Shown here: in pieces, positions 5,376 through 8,878 of the stretch
Layout of the letters: every line of letters starts with the position of its first letter
How positions within the stretch are numbered: position 1 is the stretch's first letter
From: an uncultured Clostridia bacterium
Lineage (GTDB): Bacteria > Bacillota > Clostridia > Christensenellales > Borkfalkiaceae
Length of the DNA stretch: 8,878 bases
Assembly: GCA_958419945.1 (NCBI GenBank)
Contig: CATZIC010000074.1
Span: 1 to 8,878, forward strand
Reading direction: 5' to 3'
The notes under the pieces: generated by a model
The model's input: only the letters and a program-made list of their open reading frames with translations
Told to the model about the DNA's origin: nothing
Database searches by the model: none
Made by a program: the position numbers and the translations under genes

Positions 5376-6086
5376 ATGACTCAAGACATAATTTCTTACG
5401 TTGCGATATTCCTTGCAATATTAATAGTAATGCCTGCGCACGAATTCGCACACGCTTTCGTTGCCTACAAATGCGGAGACTATACGCCAAAGGCTCGTGG
5501 AAGGTTAACACTCAATCCTTTTGCTCACTTTGACGTTTTAGGCTTAATAATGCTTATGGTCGCAAGATTCGGTTGGGCTAAACCGGTACCGATTAACCCG
5601 TATAATTTCAAGCACTATAAAAGGGACTACTTTTTGGTATCCATTGCCGGCGTAACCATGAATTTGATATTGGCGTTTTTGTTTTATCCGATTTCCGTGT
5701 TAGTATCAAATGCGCTAATAGGACTTTCATATCCGAACAATTTTGCCCTTCTTGCGGCAGATTTACTACAGACCACCCTTTATTTCACCTATATACTTAA
5801 TATCAATCTTTTCGTATTTAACTTAATACCCGTATTTCCGCTTGACGGATTCAGGGTTTTGGAAGTAATTTGCAGTAAAAATCCGAACAATAAGATTTTA
5901 ACCTTTTTAAGGCGTTACGGCTCCATTGTTTTGTTAGTGCTTATTATGATAAATTGGCTCGCAGAATACATTCCGGTATTAAGTTTCGTGGACGTATTCG
6001 GTCTTATAATGGGGCTTTTCGGTAGCCTTTTACGTGCGCCGATACAGCTATTTTGGGATTGGATTTTATCTCTTATTTTGATTTAG
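5376..6086 (+). CDS. M50-family (site-2-type) membrane zinc metalloprotease
   Basis: A 236-residue membrane protein of the M50 family, in the short form without PDZ domain that neighbours scpAB in many Firmicutes. The first transmembrane helix carries the zinc motif H22-E23-F-A-H26; the conserved GRLTLNPFAHFDVLG and AKPVPINPYNF segments follow. AGVTMN (91-96) replaces the usual AGPxxN, so the proline is Val93. The third metal ligand is Asp157 in FNLIPVFPLDGFRVLE. About five or six hydrophobic segments are visible. Members cleave transmembrane substrates within the membrane; the substrate here is unknown. ATG 5376 is the only sensible start: an in-frame TAA lies at 5364-5366 and the HExxH is only 21 residues in. 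There is no Shine-Dalgarno before it. It is followed 64 nt later by scpA with no terminator, so cotranscription is likely. Confidence 0.92.
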   Translation: MTQDIISYVAIFLAILIVMPAHEFAHAFVAYKCGDYTPKARGRLTLNPFAHFDVLGLIMLMVARFGWAKPVPINPYNFKHYKRDYFLVSIAGVTMNLILAFLFYPISVLVSNALIGLSYPNNFALLAADLLQTTLYFTYILNINLFVFNLIPVFPLDGFRVLEVICSKNPNNKILTFLRRYGSIVLLVLIMINWLAEYIPVLSFVDVFGLIMGLFGSLLRAPIQLFWDWILSLILI

Positions 6087-6117
6087 AAACCGATTTTTTG
6101 ATGTAAAAACCGATTTT
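6087..6117 (+). repeat. 11-bp direct repeat between the protease gene and scpA
   Basis: AAACCGATTTT occurs at 6087-6097 and again at 6107-6117, 20 bases apart start to start (about two helical turns). The first copy follows the protease stop codon directly. It could be an operator or chance in AT-rich DNA. Confidence 0.4.
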
Positions 6118-6150
6118 CAGCAACAAATTTACTGTTATTACGAGGTTACC

Positions 6151-6948
6151 GTGGCGGCAAACGATAAGAAAAAAGTAAATATTGATAAATTCGAGTCTGT
6201 TGTGGACTACAACACAAAACTCGAAAATTTCGACGGTCCACTTGATTTATTATTGTACCTGATTAAACAGGCACAAATAGAAATCAAGGATATTTTCGTA
6301 TCCGAAGTTACCGAGCAATTTTTGGCATACATAAATTCTCTGGACCAACTCGACATCGAAAAGGCAAGCGAATACTTAGCCATTGCTGCCACCATTCTTG
6401 ATATAAAGGCACGGTCCATACTTCCTTCGCTTGAACAGGAAGATGCGGAAGAAGATCCCAAAGAGGCCTTTATCCGTAAGATCGAAGAATACAAGATCTT
6501 TAAAGAAAAGGCGGAGCAGCTTAAAGAAATCGAAACCGTTGACCGTTTTTATAAAGAACCCGACGATTCCGCTTACGACGTTCGTATCGTTTACAAGGAT
6601 TTCACCCTGCAAGGGCTTATCAAAGCTTTCACAAAACTTATGGAGCAGGTGGATATCCGAGAGGTAAACAAAAACAGCGATAAAAGTATCCCGAAAGAGG
6701 TTTTCACCGTTCGTGATAAGATAGAGTTTATAAAGCAAACCTTAGAGGAACGTGAAAGTTGCAGCTTTTTCGAACTGTTTACCCGCTACTATACAAAAAG
6801 CGAAATGATAACCACGTTTCAGGCAATGCTCGAACTTTTGAAACACCAATACATACTTGTCGAGCAGCACGCCGTATACGACGATATAACCATTACTTTA
6901 AACCCTGAGAGGAGTGAAGAACTTGGAGAAATTGACGAATATAATTGA
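6151..6948 (+). CDS. scpA: Segregation and condensation protein A (ScpA, kleisin)
   Basis: A 265-residue kleisin subunit that bridges the SMC heads and binds a ScpB dimer to form the bacterial condensin used in chromosome compaction and segregation; it acts on the nucleoid. The family signature YNTKLENFDGPLDLLLYLIK (from Tyr20, with F27-D28-G29-P30-L31-D32-L33-L34) starts the N-terminal SMC-binding domain, followed by EKASEYLAIAATILDIKARSIL. The middle is a charged linker, and the C-terminal winged helix reads SFFELFTRYYTKSEMITTF, then AMLELLKHQYILVEQ. Length is normal for the family. The start is GTG 6151, supported by GAGGT at 6142-6146 and by the position of the conserved N-terminus, which carries an extra basic stretch of about 18 residues. 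It overlaps scpB by 26 nt, implying coupled translation. Confidence 0.96.
   Translation: MAANDKKKVNIDKFESVVDYNTKLENFDGPLDLLLYLIKQAQIEIKDIFVSEVTEQFLAYINSLDQLDIEKASEYLAIAATILDIKARSILPSLEQEDAEEDPKEAFIRKIEEYKIFKEKAEQLKEIETVDRFYKEPDDSAYDVRIVYKDFTLQGLIKAFTKLMEQVDIREVNKNSDKSIPKEVFTVRDKIEFIKQTLEERESCSFFELFTRYYTKSEMITTFQAMLELLKHQYILVEQHAVYDDITITLNPERSEELGEIDEYN
6908..6914 (+). promoter_or_regulatory. Ribosome binding site fixing the TTG start of scpB
   Basis: AGAGGAG ends 8 nt before TTG 6923. The alternative in-frame GTG at 6914 would overlap this site, and TTG 6932 has only a poorly spaced GGAG, so 6923 is preferred. Confidence 0.7.
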
Positions 6949-7693
6949 ATCTATTTTGTTTATAAGCGGAAAAGCCGTTGCTATAAGCGATATTTCCGCC
7001 AGAATAGAGTATACCGACCGTGAAATTTTAAACGCCGCAAAGGAACTTCAGAAAAAGTATTCCGACCCTTGCGGTATCAATCTTTTGATTTTTAACAATA
7101 AATTGCAGTTTTCCTCGAATCCCGCATATGCTGATCAGGTTTCACTTGTGCTTAACCCGATAAGGGAAAGAGAACTTTCAAAAAGTATGCTTGAAACCGC
7201 CGCAATAATAGCGTACAAACAGCCCGTTACAAGGCTTGATTTGGAGGAAATCCGCGGTAACAGCGAATACGCAATACAAAAACTTCTTGAAATGAAGGTT
7301 ATAGAGGTCGTCGGAAGAAAAGACGCCGTCGGTCGCCCCGTACTTTTCGGCACGACGGACGAATTTCTGAAACGTTTCCAGATATCCTCGCTTGACGAGT
7401 TGCCGGACTACGACGAACTTATGGCTCGTATCAGAATGTCTACGGGCACAAACGATTCCTATCTTTACAAGAAGGATGAGTACGTTGAAGGAAAGGTGGA
7501 TACCCCGCAGGAAATCGATATTTCCACGATTAAAACTCGTGGCGAGGTAAACGACGAGAAAATCGAAGAATTCGAATTTCCCGCCATTTCCGAGGACGTT
7601 CCTGACTTTTTGGAAGGAGAAAACTACTCCTTTATAAGCGGTGACGAGGACTCGGAAGAAGCCGAAGAAGACTACGACGAAGACGACGAATAA
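6923..7693 (+). CDS. scpB: Segregation and condensation protein B (ScpB)
   Basis: A 256-residue ScpB, the dimeric winged-helix partner of ScpA in the SMC-ScpAB complex. With the TTG start the protein begins MEKLTNIIESILFISGKAV, the standard ScpB N-terminus. The first winged helix is followed by the family's most conserved block: AAIIAYKQPVTRLDLEEIRG, then AIQKLLEMKVIEVVGRKDAVGRP and LFGTTDEFLKRFQISSLDELP. Beyond this core is an unusually long C-terminal extension of some 75 residues, ending in an almost purely acidic tail (SGDEDSEEAEEDYDEDDE); such tails are common but variable in the family and probably disordered. The gene overlaps scpA by 26 nt, and the malic enzyme start lies 12 nt after its stop, so the three are very likely one operon. 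Confidence 0.96.
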   Translation: MEKLTNIIESILFISGKAVAISDISARIEYTDREILNAAKELQKKYSDPCGINLLIFNNKLQFSSNPAYADQVSLVLNPIRERELSKSMLETAAIIAYKQPVTRLDLEEIRGNSEYAIQKLLEMKVIEVVGRKDAVGRPVLFGTTDEFLKRFQISSLDELPDYDELMARIRMSTGTNDSYLYKKDEYVEGKVDTPQEIDISTIKTRGEVNDEKIEEFEFPAISEDVPDFLEGENYSFISGDEDSEEAEEDYDEDDE

Positions 7694-7705
7694 ACGGAGG
7701 GTAAT

Positions 7706-8878
7706 ATGAACGTTAGAGAAGAATCTTTGAAAAAACACGCAGAATGGAAGGGCAAAATAGAAATCGTGCCCCGTGTGGAAGTTGATACGAGAGAAAAACT
7801 TTCCTTGGCATATACGCCCGGGGTTGCCGAACCTTGCATGGCAATACACGAGGACGTTGAAAAAAGTTTTGATTTGACAAGGCGTTGGAATACCGTTCCC
7901 GTAATTACCGATGGTACGGCGGTTTTAGGCCTCGGCGACATAGGCCCCGAAGCCGGCATGCCTGTTATGGAAGGCAAATGCGCACTGTTTAAAACCTTCG
8001 GCGGCGTTGACGCCTATCCGCTTTGCATCAAGTCCAAAGACACCGAAGAAATCATTAAAACCATTAAGCTCTTATCAGGTTCTTTCGGCGGTATAAACCT
8101 TGAAGATATTTCCGCACCACGTTGCTTTGAAATAGAAACGAGGCTTAAAGAGGAACTCGACATACCCGTTTTTCACGACGATCAGCACGGTACTGCAATA
8201 GTAACGGCGGCGGCACTTTTAAACGCATTAAAACTCGTAGGCAAAAAGATTGAAGATATTTACGTCGTAATAAACGGCGCAGGCGCCGCAGGGATAGCGA
8301 TTGCCAAATTCTTAATGGCTTTCGGCGTTAAGGAAATCGTTGCTTGCAGCAGTAAAGGCATCATCGTAGAAGGCGATACTCGCTTTAATGCGGCTCAGCA
8401 GGAGCTTTCTAAGGTTACTAACCGCAGAATGTTAAAAGGCGGTTTGGAAGTGGCAATGAAGGGCGCAGACGTATTAATCGGCGTTTCTGTTGCTAACTGC
8501 GTTACAAAAGATATGGTGCGTTCCATGGCGGATAAACCGATTCTATTTACGTGCGCCAACCCCGTTCCTGAAATTTCACCGGAGGACGCTTTTGAAGCGG
8601 GTGCATATATAGTCGGCACAGGTTCTTCGCAGTACGCGAACCAAATAAACAACGTTTTGGTTTTCCCGGGACTATTTAGGGGCGCACTTGACGTAAGGGC
8701 AACTACCGTCAATAAGGAAATGATGATGGCGGCGTCCAAAGGAATTGCCGATTGCGTAACGGAAGCCGAGCTTAAAAGAGATTACATTTTGCCTTACGCA
8801 TACGACCAAAAAGCGCATGACTCGGTTGCCCGCGCGGTAAGACAGGCGGCCATCGATTCCGGCGTTGCAAAACTTAAA
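7706..8878 (+). CDS. Malic enzyme (NAD(P)-dependent, oxaloacetate-decarboxylating), 3' end cut
   Basis: 391 residues are visible and the frame is still open at the window edge; bacterial short-form malic enzymes are about this long, so probably only a few codons are missing. It converts malate to pyruvate and CO2 with reduction of NAD(P), in the cytoplasm, linking C4 acids to pyruvate. Catalytic Tyr36 lies in SLAYTPGVAEPC and catalytic Lys91 in MEGKCALFKTFGG. The metal ligands are Glu133, Asp134 (NLEDISAPRCFEIE) and Asp159 (FHDDQHGTA). The Rossmann nucleotide site is NGAGAAG (190-196). LFTCANPVPEISPEDA and the FPGLFRGALDVRA block are typical of the family. NAD versus NADP preference cannot be read with confidence. 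ATG 7706 has a strong GGAGG (7696-7700) at 5 nt. It sits 12 nt after scpB, so it is probably transcribed with scpAB. Confidence 0.95.
   Translation, partial: MNVREESLKKHAEWKGKIEIVPRVEVDTREKLSLAYTPGVAEPCMAIHEDVEKSFDLTRRWNTVPVITDGTAVLGLGDIGPEAGMPVMEGKCALFKTFGGVDAYPLCIKSKDTEEIIKTIKLLSGSFGGINLEDISAPRCFEIETRLKEELDIPVFHDDQHGTAIVTAAALLNALKLVGKKIEDIYVVINGAGAAGIAIAKFLMAFGVKEIVACSSKGIIVEGDTRFNAAQQELSKVTNRRMLKGGLEVAMKGADVLIGVSVANCVTKDMVRSMADKPILFTCANPVPEISPEDAFEAGAYIVGTGSSQYANQINNVLVFPGLFRGALDVRATTVNKEMMMAASKGIADCVTEAELKRDYILPYAYDQKAHDSVARAVRQAAIDSGVAKLK

Noticed and set aside
6914..6922. GTG 6914 as scpB start
   Set aside because: It is fused to the AGAGGAG ribosome site with no spacing; TTG 6923 fits both the spacing and the family N-terminus.
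7178..7849. A 223-residue open frame on the minus strand opposite scpB
   Set aside because: It lies antisense to a certain scpB and the malic enzyme start; its Phe/Val-rich composition is the mirror of the acidic codons in scpB, and no family is recognisable.

Overview
The window looks like part of the chromosome of a low-GC Gram-positive bacterium (Bacillota, class Clostridia; an uncultured gut lineage is plausible, but that is inference). The evidence is the AT-rich intergenic DNA, consensus TTGACA-N17-TATACT promoters, strong Shine-Dalgarno sites with several TTG/GTG starts, intrinsic terminators after nearly every unit, the Firmicute-style gene order of an M50 protease followed by scpA and scpB, and family resemblances of the hypothetical proteins. 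No insertion sequence, CRISPR array, phage gene or other sign of recent transfer was seen.

Left part (1-2938, + strand): the 3' end of a SLOG/YpsA-like protein gene; then a small lipoprotein of unknown function (469-906) and a 575-residue membrane-anchored acidic protein (1120-2847). The last two each have their own near-identical sigma-A-type promoter, and a terminator follows each. The large protein ends in a domain resembling ribosomal protein uL15, an unusual architecture. Two hairpin terminators close this block against a convergent gene.

Middle part (2969-4024, - strand): an alpha/beta hydrolase and, upstream of it, a tRNA-Ala(GGC) gene with its own promoter and a strong hairpin terminator separating the two.

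Right part (4226-8878, + strand): an extended -10 promoter drives a leader of about 88 nt holding two hairpins, the second followed by a T-tract. A segment of the first hairpin is exactly complementary to the 3' side of the terminator stem, so the leader can switch between terminated and antiterminated forms. Layout and sequence match what I recall of the guanidine-IV (mepA-motif) riboswitch, and the gene behind it is an EamA/DMT-family transporter starting at TTG 4349, so a guanidine exporter is the best hypothesis. After its terminator comes a probable operon: an M50 site-2-type protease that may be translated from a leaderless mRNA, scpA (GTG start), scpB (TTG start, overlapping scpA by 26 nt), and a malic enzyme whose gene runs off the right edge. 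ScpA and ScpB form the SMC condensin accessory complex for chromosome segregation; the malic enzyme is metabolic and appears to share the transcript only by position.

The most interesting items are the riboswitch-controlled transporter and the uL15-like domain on a membrane-anchored protein. Everything here is read by eye; no database search was run.
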